NCBI GenBank assembly: GCA_020633555.1
Contig: JACKDL010000001.1
Location: 1-64,000, forward strand
Source of the DNA: Myxococcales bacterium
Lineage (GTDB): Bacteria > Myxococcota_A > Bradymonadia > UBA7976 > UBA1532
Reading direction: 5' to 3'
Length of the DNA stretch: 64,000 nucleotides
Position numbers and translations under genes: made by a program. This document shows, piece by piece, positions 51,501 to 60,576 of the stretch (position 1 is the stretch's first letter; every line of letters begins with the position of its first letter). The notes beneath the pieces were generated by a model. The model saw only the letters and a list, made by a program, of their open reading frames with translations, had not been told where the DNA came from and searched no databases.

Positions 51501-54500
51501 CGGCCCCACGATGATCAGGCCGAGCAGGCGCTGCTGCGGCTCTTTGTGAAGGCCCGAGACTGGCCGGCGCTGATGCAGCTCGGCCAGGAGCGGGTGGATC
51601 GGCTGAAGGGCGAGGCCCGCCTGGAGTTGGCCCGCAAGCTGGCCCGCCTGGCCCAGGACGGGGCGGCCGACGAGGACACCGCCGTGTCGCTGTGGCAGGC
51701 GGTGCACGCCGAGGCGCCGCAGGATCGCGAGGCCCTGGAGGCTCTGATCGGGGCGGCGGAGCGGCGGCGGGATCCCGTCACGGCGGCGCGCCTGTTGGGG
51801 CGGCTGGTGCAGGCCACCACCAACGCCCAGGATCGGCGCGACGCCCTGGAGCGACGCGCGGCCGTGCTCGAGGGCATGGGCGATCTGACGGGCGCGGCCG
51901 AGGCCTGGGCCGAGGTGCGGGCGCTGGTGCCCGATGCCCGAGCGCCGGTGTCGGCGGTGCGGCGGCTGGCACAGGCCCAGGGCGACCACTTCACGGCGGC
52001 CAAAGCGCTGGTGGCCGAGCTGCGCTTCGTGCAGGCGCCGGCCGAGGCGCTGGCGCTCAACCAGACCCTGGCCCGGCTTGCGGCGCAGATCGGCGATCAG
52101 CTCGGGGGCCTGGCCGCCTGGGAGCGGGTGCGGTCGCTGGCGGCGCCGGGCTCGGCAGACGAGGGCGAGGCCCTGCGGGCGTTGAAGGGCCTGTATGCCG
52201 ATCTGGGGCGCACCGACGAGCTGGTGCGGGTGCTGCGGGCGCTGATGGAGCGGGCCCCGGACGACGTGACCCGGGCCGCCCACCTGCTGGACGCGGCCCA
52301 CCTGCTGGAGACCCTGCGGGGTGACCACGCCGAGGCCTTCGACTGCCGGGTGCGCGCGTGGCGCCTCACGCCGCAGCCTCCGGCCGACATGCTCAGCGAG
52401 CTGCGCCGCCTGGCCGACGCGGGGGGTCTGTGGGCCCGCTACGCCGAGGTGCTGGGCGTGGCGCAGGCGCGGGCGGCCAGCGTCGAGGCCGAGGTGGCGA
52501 TCCTGCTCGAGCGGGCGGCGGTCGAGGCCGAGCAGCTCAAGGCGCCCGACCGGGCCCTGGCCACGGCCCAGGCGGCCTTCGAGCTCGATCCGCGCGATGG
52601 CGACGCCTTCGAGGCCGTGGGCCGCTACGCCCGCGAGACGGAGGCCTGGGGGCCCTGGGCCGAGGCCCTGCGGGCGGTGGCCCAGCGGGCCGAGGGGCCC
52701 CGCCGCGCGGAGCTGCTGCTGGAGGCCGCGGCCATCACCGAGGAGGATCTGGGCGATCGCTCAGGGGCCTTCGAGCTGTACGCCGAGGCGGCGGCGCTGG
52801 GCTCCTCGCCCGCTGAGGCCGCGCTCGTAGCGCGGGCCGAGGCCGACGGTCGGTGGGCCGAGCTCATCGCCCTGTACGCCGCCTGGCGCGACGACGCCGA
52901 CGAGCCGCTGGCCAAGGTGAGCTACATGCGCCGGCTGGCCCACGCGCTGGAGCAGCACGGCGGTGAGGCCGAGAAGGCCTTCGAGCAGCACCTGCTGGCG
53001 CTGCAGATCGACCCCCACGATCAGCAGACCCGGGCCGACGTGTGGCGCCTGGCCCAGGTGATCGACGGCTGGAGCTACGTGGCCCGGGTGCTGGCCCTGA
53101 AGGCCCGCGAGACCTCGCGGCCGGGCGCACGGGTGGAGCTGCTGCGGCTGCTGGCCGAGGTCTATGGCGCCCACCTGGGGGATCCGCAGAAGGCGCTGGA
53201 CACGCTGAAGCGCGCCTTCTCGGCGGATCCGGCCGATCCGCGGCTGCGGGACAGCCTGCGCGCGCTGGCGAAGGACCGGGGGCTGGCGCGGACGGTGGCG
53301 GGCCTGTTCGAGGAGGAGGCCGGCTGGGTCGAGGCCCGGCCGGATCGTCTGGCCCTGCTTCGCGAGGCGGCCGCGTTGCACGCCGAGGCGGGCGCCCCGG
53401 CAGAGGCGGCGCGGGTGCTGGGGCGGGTGCTCGAGCTCGAACCCGAGGCGTCGGCCGACCTGGACACCTTGCTGGCCCTGCGCCGGCGGGCGGGCGACGC
53501 GCTCGCCTTGGCCGGCGATCTGGAGCGCTTGAGCCGCAAGGCCGCCCCCGAGCGCCGCGAGGCCCTGCTGCACGAGCTGGCGCAGCTCTACACCGGCCCG
53601 CTCGAGGCCCCCGCCAAGGCCGAGGAGGTCTTCCGGCGGCTGCTGACCTTGCGCGACGGCGACGCCGACACGTTCGAGGCCCTGGTGGGCACGCTGGAGG
53701 CACGGCGGGCCTGGCGGGAGCTGGACGAGGCCTTCGCCCGCCGGATCCGCGACGCCGAGGGCGCGGCGCGGCTTGACCTGCTGCGGCGCCGCGCCGAGGT
53801 CCTGCGCCAGCACCTGGGGAAGGCCCGCGAGGCCTTCGAGCTGCTGGTGGAGGTGGCCCAGGCGCACCCCGAGGACGTGGCGCTGTTGCGCACCCTGGCT
53901 CAGCGGGCGGCCGCGGCGGACGCCCACGGCCTGCTGGTGGCCTGCGCCGAGCGCACGGCCGCGGTGGTGGGCCCCGACGAGCTGCCCGAGGTGCTGGTGC
54001 TCATCGGGCGGGTGGCGCGGGACCGCTTCAATGACGACCGCAAGGCCCGCAAGGTGCTGCTGCGGGCGCTTGAGCTGAAGCCCGACGACCTGGCCCTGGC
54101 CCGCGAGGTGGCCACGCTGCTCACGGCCCGCAAGCGCCACGGCGAGCTGGTGGCCCTGTACGAGCGGGTGGGGCCGGCCCTGTTCGCCGAAGCCGGCGAG
54201 GCCCCCGACAGCCCGGCGGCGCAGGCGCGCCACGCGCTGGCGGTGGCCGGGCTGAAGGCCGATCAGCTCTACGATCAGGACGGCGCCATCGCGGCGCTCG
54301 AGGCGCTGGTGGCGGCGCAGCCTGAGCACCTGGAGGGCTGGCGGCGGCTGTTCGCCCTGGCGGGCAAGGCGTCGGACGCGCCCCGCCTTGACCGCGCGGC
54401 CCGCCGGCTGGCCGAGCTGCAGCCCAAGGCGGCGGTGGACACGCTGGCCGACACGGCTCGGCGGGTGGCCCGCCTGGGCGACGACGAGCGCGCCGTCGGG

Positions 54501-57047
54501 CTGTGGCGGGCCGTACTGGCCCGCGACGCCGATCACGCCGAGGCCCTGCAGGCGGTGAAGCGCTTCGCCGAGCGACGCGCCGACTGGGACCTGCTGGCCA
54601 CCGAGCTGGCGGCCCGGGCCGAGGCCACCGCGGCGCCCGGGCCCGTGTGGGCCGAGCTGGGGCGCCTGCACCGCGACGCCCGTGGCGACGCCGACGCGGC
54701 CACCGAGGCCTTCCAAGCCGCCCTGAGCGCCAACCCCGACGACGTGGGCGCCCTGGAGGCCCTGGTCACCCTGGCTCGCGAGCGGGGGGACCTGGAAGGG
54801 TTGGACGATCTGACCGCCCGGGCCGAGGCCCGGCTGGACGCTCTGGGCACCACGGCCTCGCCCGAGCTGCGGGCGTTGACCGCCGGGCTGCTGCTCCAGC
54901 GGGCGGAGCGCGCCGCCGCCGCAGGCCGCCCGGCGGCGGCCCGCGAGGCGCTCACCCGCGCCCACGCCGCGGCGCCGGACCATGACGGGGTGGCCGTGGC
55001 CCTGGCCGATGCGCTGGTGGACGACGGCGAGCTGGTCCAGGCGGCCACCCTGTACGGCGACCGGCCGGTGCCCAGCCAGGGGGGCCCCGGCGCCGCCGAC
55101 GCGAAGGCCCGGGCCCACCTGCGCCGCGGCCGGGCGTTCCGAGCGGTGGGCGAGGCCCGGCGGGCGCTGCGACACTTCGAGGTGGCCGCCCAGCGGCCCG
55201 ACACCCGCCCCGAGGCCCTGGCGGCGCTGGCAGCCCTGCAGGCCGAGGCCGGCCGCTGGGAGGCCGCGGTCCGGCTGAACGCCAAGCTGGCCGAGGCGGT
55301 GCCCCGGACGGATCCGCGCCACGCACAGGCGCTGGCCGAGGCCGGCCGCCTGGCCGAGGACCGCCTGGGCAAGCCCAGCCGCGCGCTGAAGTGCTACCGC
55401 CAGGCCCTGGACGCGGGCCTGGACGACCCCGACGTGCTGCGGCGGCTGCTGGCCCTGCTCACCGATCTGCGTCGCGCGGACGAGGCGCTGGCCATCGCGG
55501 ATCGCCTGCTGGCCCATCGCCGCTTCCTGGATCCCAACGCGCGGGCCGAGGCCCTGTGCGCCCGGGCTGCCCTGCTGGCCGAGCTAGACCGCCCGCAGGA
55601 GGCTATCTCGGCCTGGCGCGCGGCCTTGGAGCGCTCGCCCCTGCTGCTGCCCGCCGTCGAGGGGCTGCTGACCCACCTGGATCACGCCCCCGACGAGGAG
55701 CAGCGCGAGATCCTGCGCCAGATCCACCAGGGCGCCCTGAGCGCCGACGGGCCCGCCGCCAAGGCCGGGGTCGAGGTGTTGGACCGGCTGGCCCGGCGAC
55801 TGCTGGACCGGGGCGATCGCATGGGCTCGCTGGAGGTCTATGAGGCGCTGTTGGCGCGGGACCCCGAGCGGCTGGGCGTGCGCGCGGCCCTGGCGCGGCT
55901 GCACCAGCGCCTGGCGGGGACCCAGCCCGGTCCGGGCGAGCGACGGCACGTGCGCGAGGCCATCGGCCACCATCTGGCCTTCGTTCGGGCGCGCCCGGGC
56001 GACGCCGCGGCCCTGGAGGCCCTGGAGCACCTGACCGCGCAGCTCGGCGAGGTGGACTGGACCGCCAACGTGGGCCGGGTGCGGGCCTTGATCACGGGGG
56101 AGCGGCCCGGCCCCGCGCCCGCGGGTCCCTTGCCCGATCTGCGCGACGGCCCGCGCCTGAGCCGGGTCGGGGACACGCCCTGGCGGCTGCCCATGGGCCT
56201 GCTGGTGCGCGCCCTGCACGCCTGGATCGGGTCCGACGTGGACGCCTTGATGGGGCGCCCGGATCCGCGGCCACGTCCCGGGCTGCCGCCGGCGCTGGGC
56301 CTGGAGGTGGCGGCGCTGACCGACGCGCTGGGCCTGCCTGCCCGCCAGTGGTGTGCGGCGCCCGGCGACGGCCCGGTCACCGTGCAGTTCAAGCCGTTGA
56401 CCCTGGGGCTGCCCCCAGACTTCGCGGCCCGCCCGCTCGCAGCGCGGCGGTTCCTGGTGGGCCGGGTGCTGGAGGCCAGCCGGGGCCCCGCGGCCTGGGC
56501 GGCCCTGGCTGCGCCCGACGAGCTCAACGCCTTGGTGGCCGCCGGGCTGGCCCTGGCCTTGGGCGAGGCGGGCAGCGAGTACGCGCTGTCCAGCGGTGCC
56601 GATCCGGAGCGGGTGGCGGTGTGGGGCGAGCGGCTGCTGGGCTGGCTCCCGTCCGGCAAGCTGGACGCCCTCGCGCGCCTGGGGCGGCCGGTGATCGCCG
56701 CCGGCCCGGAGGCCTTCGCCGGCTGGGTGGACGCCGTGCACCGGCTGACCGAGCGGGTGGGCCTGGTGATGGCGGGCGACCTGCGCACGGCCCTGGAGAT
56801 CCTGGCCGATGAGGCCGAGTACCGGCTGCCGGCCCGCCTGAAGGACGAGGCCGCCTGGCGGGGGCTGTTCAGCGCCGTGCCCGGGGCCGAGGCCCTGTAC
56901 CAGTTCGCCTTCGGGCCCACTTTCCGGGCCCCGGCGGCCGACGAGGGCGCAGGCCCGGACGGGGGCGCGGACGAGGACGCCACCGCCCTCGACGCGGAGG
57001 CGGCGGGCGGATCCGGCTCGGATGAGGGGGAGTGGCCCGCGCCCTGA
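48522..57047 (+). CDS. Giant tetratricopeptide-repeat protein (2841 residues)
   Basis: One uninterrupted frame of 8.5 kb. From near the start to about residue 2480 it is an almost continuous alpha-helical superhelix of TPR-like units, for example ARAQAYLEVGDLYRDHVGEPHEASRCYLAAVEADP, with recurring LYLEVA and LDPRDGDAFEAVGRYARE patterns and W/L/G/A/P consensus positions. The last 330 residues are a different domain (RRFLVGRVLEASRG; VGLVMAGDLRTALEIL) that I recall as a common C-terminal module of large myxobacterial TPR proteins, with an acidic tail. No signal peptide or membrane segment, so probably a cytoplasmic scaffold. The ATG at 48522 is chosen because the upstream codons are basic junk. 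Function unknown. Confidence 0.85.
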   Translation: MPTADRPRWRAEAEARFAHAARTVDPRARAQAYLEVGDLYRDHVGEPHEASRCYLAAVEADPHAADAALARLTALADVTGHVEITANLISALSRAQRWPEVVAQLEAQAEAVDGPEERAGLLLAAAMTARRRIGGPGDGRRALLAAAQCAGPETAGEVLTELEVRLEQQPEDPALAVSAARLHVAAGRHASAFSLLEATAARVPAAPARASLLLDAAILADEALGAPAEAARLLIQAGQADPHLRRSVNARLDDLGARHGADEALVPLLTGYWHQVGDAVRLQQALERAVEGGDPATRGARRLALAGHTETALGDPTRAFALYREGLSRGEGDLVPFAEGMRRTGALGVPGALRAMSEQFERLELWRPLVGALEDAADVAVDDGERAALLYRAGEILEKHLDDLEGAMRHYVRAFQTRPREGRYLAAGERVYRRRGEWRMVDKLLALQVRVAPEAGLRRRLLEEQARVRHRHLDDPLGAYEALRAAMAQGGADATRRVLRDLVCDDEAFAVIEEGLRRRAREAGGAAAARLYLEVAALQIDVRDKPLDGAAALQAAADAMPEDVALFETVRDRIADLGDEARLARWLGRAHRRPLPLATRVEALALAGQLHLDAERPAEAVGPLREGLRLAPRDPGLLRRALAAAADADPRVEVTLLEQALDGEIGPEQPSRLDTLVWWRRLARVRATLGDTAEAAHALRQILMADPLDDAAFEDLRAQLEAAEDDAGLAELLHRRLAATDAAGHVPPLDLLRDLMGLAEEVMEEPALAIDCAERLLARDAADRDARAALHRLFERTGHRAGRLKLLRLELADEADDARRAAVAHRLAELAEAPPTDPDALVIARQVLVDLAPDSLDALDALADALQRSGRVGEMAEVLGRRWAVAPTGDNLDVLRARAMALQAVGELDAAEQAWADVLAYHPDDDRVLESLQQVAAARGDHEAVYALFWRRHDVQVDANAAVALLADAAKVAERGLKDADRAAQAWRKVLEWRPHDDQAEQALLRLFVKARDWPALMQLGQERVDRLKGEARLELARKLARLAQDGAADEDTAVSLWQAVHAEAPQDREALEALIGAAERRRDPVTAARLLGRLVQATTNAQDRRDALERRAAVLEGMGDLTGAAEAWAEVRALVPDARAPVSAVRRLAQAQGDHFTAAKALVAELRFVQAPAEALALNQTLARLAAQIGDQLGGLAAWERVRSLAAPGSADEGEALRALKGLYADLGRTDELVRVLRALMERAPDDVTRAAHLLDAAHLLETLRGDHAEAFDCRVRAWRLTPQPPADMLSELRRLADAGGLWARYAEVLGVAQARAASVEAEVAILLERAAVEAEQLKAPDRALATAQAAFELDPRDGDAFEAVGRYARETEAWGPWAEALRAVAQRAEGPRRAELLLEAAAITEEDLGDRSGAFELYAEAAALGSSPAEAALVARAEADGRWAELIALYAAWRDDADEPLAKVSYMRRLAHALEQHGGEAEKAFEQHLLALQIDPHDQQTRADVWRLAQVIDGWSYVARVLALKARETSRPGARVELLRLLAEVYGAHLGDPQKALDTLKRAFSADPADPRLRDSLRALAKDRGLARTVAGLFEEEAGWVEARPDRLALLREAAALHAEAGAPAEAARVLGRVLELEPEASADLDTLLALRRRAGDALALAGDLERLSRKAAPERREALLHELAQLYTGPLEAPAKAEEVFRRLLTLRDGDADTFEALVGTLEARRAWRELDEAFARRIRDAEGAARLDLLRRRAEVLRQHLGKAREAFELLVEVAQAHPEDVALLRTLAQRAAAADAHGLLVACAERTAAVVGPDELPEVLVLIGRVARDRFNDDRKARKVLLRALELKPDDLALAREVATLLTARKRHGELVALYERVGPALFAEAGEAPDSPAAQARHALAVAGLKADQLYDQDGAIAALEALVAAQPEHLEGWRRLFALAGKASDAPRLDRAARRLAELQPKAAVDTLADTARRVARLGDDERAVGLWRAVLARDADHAEALQAVKRFAERRADWDLLATELAARAEATAAPGPVWAELGRLHRDARGDADAATEAFQAALSANPDDVGALEALVTLARERGDLEGLDDLTARAEARLDALGTTASPELRALTAGLLLQRAERAAAAGRPAAAREALTRAHAAAPDHDGVAVALADALVDDGELVQAATLYGDRPVPSQGGPGAADAKARAHLRRGRAFRAVGEARRALRHFEVAAQRPDTRPEALAALAALQAEAGRWEAAVRLNAKLAEAVPRTDPRHAQALAEAGRLAEDRLGKPSRALKCYRQALDAGLDDPDVLRRLLALLTDLRRADEALAIADRLLAHRRFLDPNARAEALCARAALLAELDRPQEAISAWRAALERSPLLLPAVEGLLTHLDHAPDEEQREILRQIHQGALSADGPAAKAGVEVLDRLARRLLDRGDRMGSLEVYEALLARDPERLGVRAALARLHQRLAGTQPGPGERRHVREAIGHHLAFVRARPGDAAALEALEHLTAQLGEVDWTANVGRVRALITGERPGPAPAGPLPDLRDGPRLSRVGDTPWRLPMGLLVRALHAWIGSDVDALMGRPDPRPRPGLPPALGLEVAALTDALGLPARQWCAAPGDGPVTVQFKPLTLGLPPDFAARPLAARRFLVGRVLEASRGPAAWAALAAPDELNALVAAGLALALGEAGSEYALSSGADPERVAVWGERLLGWLPSGKLDALARLGRPVIAAGPEAFAGWVDAVHRLTERVGLVMAGDLRTALEILADEAEYRLPARLKDEAAWRGLFSAVPGAEALYQFAFGPTFRAPAADEGAGPDGGADEDATALDAEAAGGSGSDEGEWPAP

Positions 57048-57069
57048 CGGGCGGCGGGTCAGCGACGGG

Positions 57070-57564
57070 CTAGAGGCCGCTGACGATGCGCCAGTCGCCG
57101 TGCTCCTTGCGGAACGTCAGGCGGTTGCGGTCGGCCGCCGTGGACCAGCGGTCCTGCGGGCCCACCGCGTACATGAACTGGCTGTGGTACTCGTAGTCCA
57201 CCGTCGCCGTGTCCTCGTACACGTCGATGGCCTGGATCTCGATCTCGTACTTCACCGCCTTCACGTGGTTCTCGAGATCCGCCAGCACCTTGTTCAACCC
57301 GGCGTAGTCGTAGTCGTCCGCCGGATCGTTGGTGGTGCTGCCGTTCTCGTAGTACCGCCGGCTGACGAGGGCGCGGATGGCGTCCGCGTCCCGCTGCTCC
57401 ATGGCCACCCGGTAGCGCTCCACCAGGTTGGCCAGGGCCTGCTTGGGCTCGGTGTACTCGATCTCGGTGTTTGTCACGTACCGAGGGCCACAGCCGGTGA
57501 GCGTGCCGGTCGACACCACGGCCAAGAGGCCGCCTGCCACCGCCCACATCCTGAACACGCCCAT
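57070..57564 (-). CDS. Small lipoprotein with NTF2/SnoaL-like domain
   Basis: A 164-residue lipoprotein: signal and lipobox STGTLTGCG with cysteine 25, then a domain with ALANLVERYRVAMEQRDADAIRALVSRRYYENG, typical of NTF2-like cone folds (helices followed by a curved sheet: YEIEIQAIDVYEDTATVDYEYHSQF; RWSTAADRNRLTFRKEHGDWRIVSGL, split between strands). The ATG at 57564 follows GGAGG. It converges on the giant TPR gene and probably binds a small ligand or protein in the periplasm. Confidence 0.7.
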   Translation of the reverse strand: MGVFRMWAVAGGLLAVVSTGTLTGCGPRYVTNTEIEYTEPKQALANLVERYRVAMEQRDADAIRALVSRRYYENGSTTNDPADDYDYAGLNKVLADLENHVKAVKYEIEIQAIDVYEDTATVDYEYHSQFMYAVGPQDRWSTAADRNRLTFRKEHGDWRIVSGL

Positions 57565-57616
57565 GAGTCCTCCTCGCTGCCGGCGCCTGCGTGCGTGAAC
57601 CTTGCGGCCCGGGGGG

Positions 57617-59899
57617 CTATTCCCAGGCCGGCGCGCGATCTTCGAGAGGGCGGGGTGCCGTGTCAACCTGTGCCTTCGCCCCGGTGGCGCCGTGGGCCTC
57701 GAAGAAGCGCGCGCGGCGGGCCCAGCGGCGCAGCTCGGCCCGCTCGCCGGCGGTGAGATCGGCGTCCTCTCGGGCCGCCAGCCCGTCGAACCCCTTCGCG
57801 GCGGCCCCGTACAGGCCCCGGTCGAACTTGAGCCGCACGATGTGCCTCAGGGCCTCGAAGTGCAGGCTCGGGGGCAGCCCCAGCGCCATCGCCCGGGCGA
57901 GTCCCCTGAAGCCCGCCTCGGGATCATCGGCGGCTGCCTGGCGGGCTTGGAGGTAGGCCAAAAGCCCCAGGGTGGGGTGCTCGGCCACCAGCGTTTCCAT
58001 GAGCGCCTTGCTGTCGGCCCGGGCGCGGGGCCGCACCAGCAGGTCGATGATGCCCACCACGCCCCGCGCCGCGGCCTCGGCCTTGGCCGCCAGCCGGCGC
58101 ACCTCGCCCCGGTCGAAGGCGCCCGCTTGCAGGGCCTGGTAGGGCTCGGCGGCGCACAGGCCGGTCAGGCAGCGCAGATCGGCCACCCACTCCCGAGCCC
58201 GTCGCCCCACCGCGCCCTCCGCCGGCCACTCGGCGGCCATGGCCTCGGCGTCCGCCAGCGCATCGGCGGCCCGGTCCAGGGCCAGCCACAGCCCCACGCG
58301 CTCGAAGCGCGCGGTGGGCTCGCCGGGCAGGTGCCCCAGCACCGCCTCGGTGAGGGCCAGCGCTCGGGCCGTGTCTCCCGCGGCCAAGGCGTCGTCGGCG
58401 CCGTGGCGCAGCGCGGCGATCTCGTGGGCGCAAACCTTGCCGAAGATGCTGGGCCGGTCGAACCGGGCGCGGGCGTGGGCCAAGGCGGCTGGCGGCAAGG
58501 TCAGCTCGGCCAGCATGGCCTGCCAGGCCGCGTGCGTGGCCTCGAAGCTGGCCTGTGGGAAGCGCCCCTCGCGGTACACCTGGGCCATGGCCCCGGCGCC
58601 GTGCTGCTCGGCGTAGAAGCGCACGAAGCTGCCGCACAGCGTGTAGGCCACCCGCGAGTTGCGCAGGTAGAAGCCGCCGGGGTCGAGCACGCCGGGCAGG
58701 GGCGGCGCCACGTCGATGGCCCGCATGGCCGCGCTCCACTGGTGCAGATCCAGCCGGTCCGCGGGCCAGGTGGCGGCCTCGGCCAGGCCCTCGATGAGGG
58801 GCATGTGGGGGACCAGCCCGCGGTACAGCGGCAGGTGAAGCGGGCCGGGCACCAGGTCCGCCGAGAAGACGTGGGCCAGCTCATGGGCGAGCACCGGCTG
58901 CCCCACCGCGGCGCGATGCACGTGCAGCGCCCGCTGCCAGGGCTTGGCCACGCGGGTGCGCCCTGCGCCCATCAGCCGCTTCTTCGTGGCCTGATCCGGG
59001 TACAGGTAGGCGGCCACGCGGCCCCCGGGCAGGGTGCCGAACCAGGCCTGCAGCTCGGCGAAGTCGAACTCCAGCTCCAGGCCGAGCAGCCGGGCTTCCT
59101 TGCCAGAAATGGACTTATCGAAGTAGATGTCGAAGTGTCCGGTGGCCAGGTGCCCGCCCAAAGCCGCCTGCACATGGGCCGCGTCACGGTGGATGTCCGC
59201 TCGCAGGGCCAGCCCGTGCAGCCCCAGCGCGCCCACGAGGGCCAGCGCCGCCGGCCAGCGGGGCCCCTCCGCGGCCCGGCGCAGCCCAGCCAGCCCCACC
59301 ACCAGCGCGGCCGCCACGCCCAGGTCCTCGAGGCGGCTGATCACAAGCCGGGCGCCCAGGGGGATGAACTCGTCGTACAGGGCACCCGGCCAGTACCCCA
59401 GCAGCAGGTTGAAGGCGTCCACGGGCGGGTCGCGCCAGAAGCGCCAGAGCCCCATGCCCACGCTGGCCAGGAACACCCCCACGAAGGCCAGCCGGGCCCG
59501 CCGGAACACCGCGCCCAGGGCCACACCGAAGCCGGCGGCCACCCACACCGACACGCCGGGGAGCAGGGCGTAGAAGATCAGCCCCTCCAGCGGATCGCAG
59601 TTGCGCACCCGCAGGGCGTTCAGGGCGATGGGCCCCAGGGGCACCGCCAACAGCGCCGTGGCGTGCAGCCCGGCAGCGCCCCAGGCGCCCGGCAGGTCGC
59701 GGTCGCCCACGCGGGCCCTGCGAATGCCCAGGCCGGCCGCCGCGAAGACGGCCGGGATGCCGATGGCGAAGCTGAACTCGAAGGCCAGCAGGTCGAACAG
59801 CGGCACGAAGCACAGGCCCACGGCCAGGGCGCCCAACGCCATCGCCCAGCCGCGCCAGGCCCGGCGCAGGGCCGGGTGCAGCCCGACGGGGCCCGTCAC
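57617..59899 (-). CDS. Polytopic membrane protein with peptidase MA-like (gluzincin) domain
   Basis: A 760-residue protein. Residues 1-240 hold about six transmembrane helices (WAMALGALAVGLCFVPLFDLLAF and others). Residues about 265-480 form a metalloprotease-like domain with ILAHELAHVFS-type motif (PVLAHELAHVFSADLVPG, HExxH) and a downstream IEGLAEAATWP that supplies the third ligand Glu, as in the MA-like gluzincins. The remaining part is helical, TPR-like (ALTEAVLGHLPGEPTARFERVGLWLAL; ALRHIVRLKFDRGLYGAAAKGF). The GTG at 59899 follows GAGGTCG. A membrane-tethered periplasmic protease is likely. Confidence 0.75.
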   Translation of the reverse strand: MTGPVGLHPALRRAWRGWAMALGALAVGLCFVPLFDLLAFEFSFAIGIPAVFAAAGLGIRRARVGDRDLPGAWGAAGLHATALLAVPLGPIALNALRVRNCDPLEGLIFYALLPGVSVWVAAGFGVALGAVFRRARLAFVGVFLASVGMGLWRFWRDPPVDAFNLLLGYWPGALYDEFIPLGARLVISRLEDLGVAAALVVGLAGLRRAAEGPRWPAALALVGALGLHGLALRADIHRDAAHVQAALGGHLATGHFDIYFDKSISGKEARLLGLELEFDFAELQAWFGTLPGGRVAAYLYPDQATKKRLMGAGRTRVAKPWQRALHVHRAAVGQPVLAHELAHVFSADLVPGPLHLPLYRGLVPHMPLIEGLAEAATWPADRLDLHQWSAAMRAIDVAPPLPGVLDPGGFYLRNSRVAYTLCGSFVRFYAEQHGAGAMAQVYREGRFPQASFEATHAAWQAMLAELTLPPAALAHARARFDRPSIFGKVCAHEIAALRHGADDALAAGDTARALALTEAVLGHLPGEPTARFERVGLWLALDRAADALADAEAMAAEWPAEGAVGRRAREWVADLRCLTGLCAAEPYQALQAGAFDRGEVRRLAAKAEAAARGVVGIIDLLVRPRARADSKALMETLVAEHPTLGLLAYLQARQAAADDPEAGFRGLARAMALGLPPSLHFEALRHIVRLKFDRGLYGAAAKGFDGLAAREDADLTAGERAELRRWARRARFFEAHGATGAKAQVDTAPRPLEDRAPAWE

Positions 59900-59909
59900 C
59901 GGGGCGACC

Positions 59910-60536
59910 TCACTCGGCGGCGCGGGGCGGATAGAACCGCGCCTGGGTCCCGGGGGCCAGCCCCGCCCGCGCGGCCTCGCCAGCGTTCAACTCCAGCACA
60001 TAGCGCGAGGGCTGCCCCACCGTGCGCGGCGTGGTGGTCTGGGGCACGGCATCGGCGGCGGTGCCCACCACCTTCCAGTCCTCGTCCAGGAACATGATGT
60101 CCAGCGGGATCAGGGTGTTGAGCATCCAGAAGCTCTGCACCTGGGTACGCGACATGAGGAACAGCATGCCCCAGTCGGGCTTCATGGCGTCGCGGCACAT
60201 CAGGCCGCGGCTGGTCTCGAAGGGCTGATCCACCAGCTCGATCTGGTACGCCTTCTCGCCCTGGGCGGTCTCGAAGACGATCCGCGCCGTCTCGGCGTTG
60301 GCCACACCGGTCATGGCCGGTGGCTCGACGCAGCGGCCTTCCATGCACCGCGCCACGGGGCCGCAGCCGCGCATCTGGGGTCGCCAGTCGCCCACGCACT
60401 CCACGTCGGCCTCGCAGGCCTTGGCCTGGGCGTCGGCGCTGGGCGGCGTGGTGGCGGGGGCGGCCGCGGGCGCCGCGGGGCGCTCGCCGCAGCCGGCCAG
60501 GCACAGGAGCAACGCGGGGGCAAAGGTCAGGCGCAC
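59910..60536 (-). CDS. DUF192 lipoprotein with Cys-rich insert
   Basis: A 208-residue lipoprotein (LLLCLAGCG, cysteine 16). After a Pro/Ala linker comes a Cys-rich insert (CEADVEC, RGCGPVARC, MEGRC). The C-terminal domain (about 85-205) is DUF192: IELVDQPFETSRGLMCRDAMKPDWGMLF, SFWMLNTLIPLDIMFLDEDWKVV and YVLELNAGEAARAGLAPG. DUF192 proteins are small periplasmic beta folds of unknown biochemistry. It precedes the membrane protease by ten bases and likely shares its transcript. Confidence 0.8.
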   Translation of the reverse strand: MRLTFAPALLLCLAGCGERPAAPAAAPATTPPSADAQAKACEADVECVGDWRPQMRGCGPVARCMEGRCVEPPAMTGVANAETARIVFETAQGEKAYQIELVDQPFETSRGLMCRDAMKPDWGMLFLMSRTQVQSFWMLNTLIPLDIMFLDEDWKVVGTAADAVPQTTTPRTVGQPSRYVLELNAGEAARAGLAPGTQARFYPPRAAE

Positions 60537-60576
60537 GGTCAGCCTCGGCGGTGGGGGGGACAGGGGCCGCAGTCTG

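Noticed and set aside
48309..52328. 1339-codon minus-strand frame opposite the giant TPR gene
   Set aside because: Shadow of a GC-rich repeat gene: no start site or domain, and it also crosses the divergent promoter.
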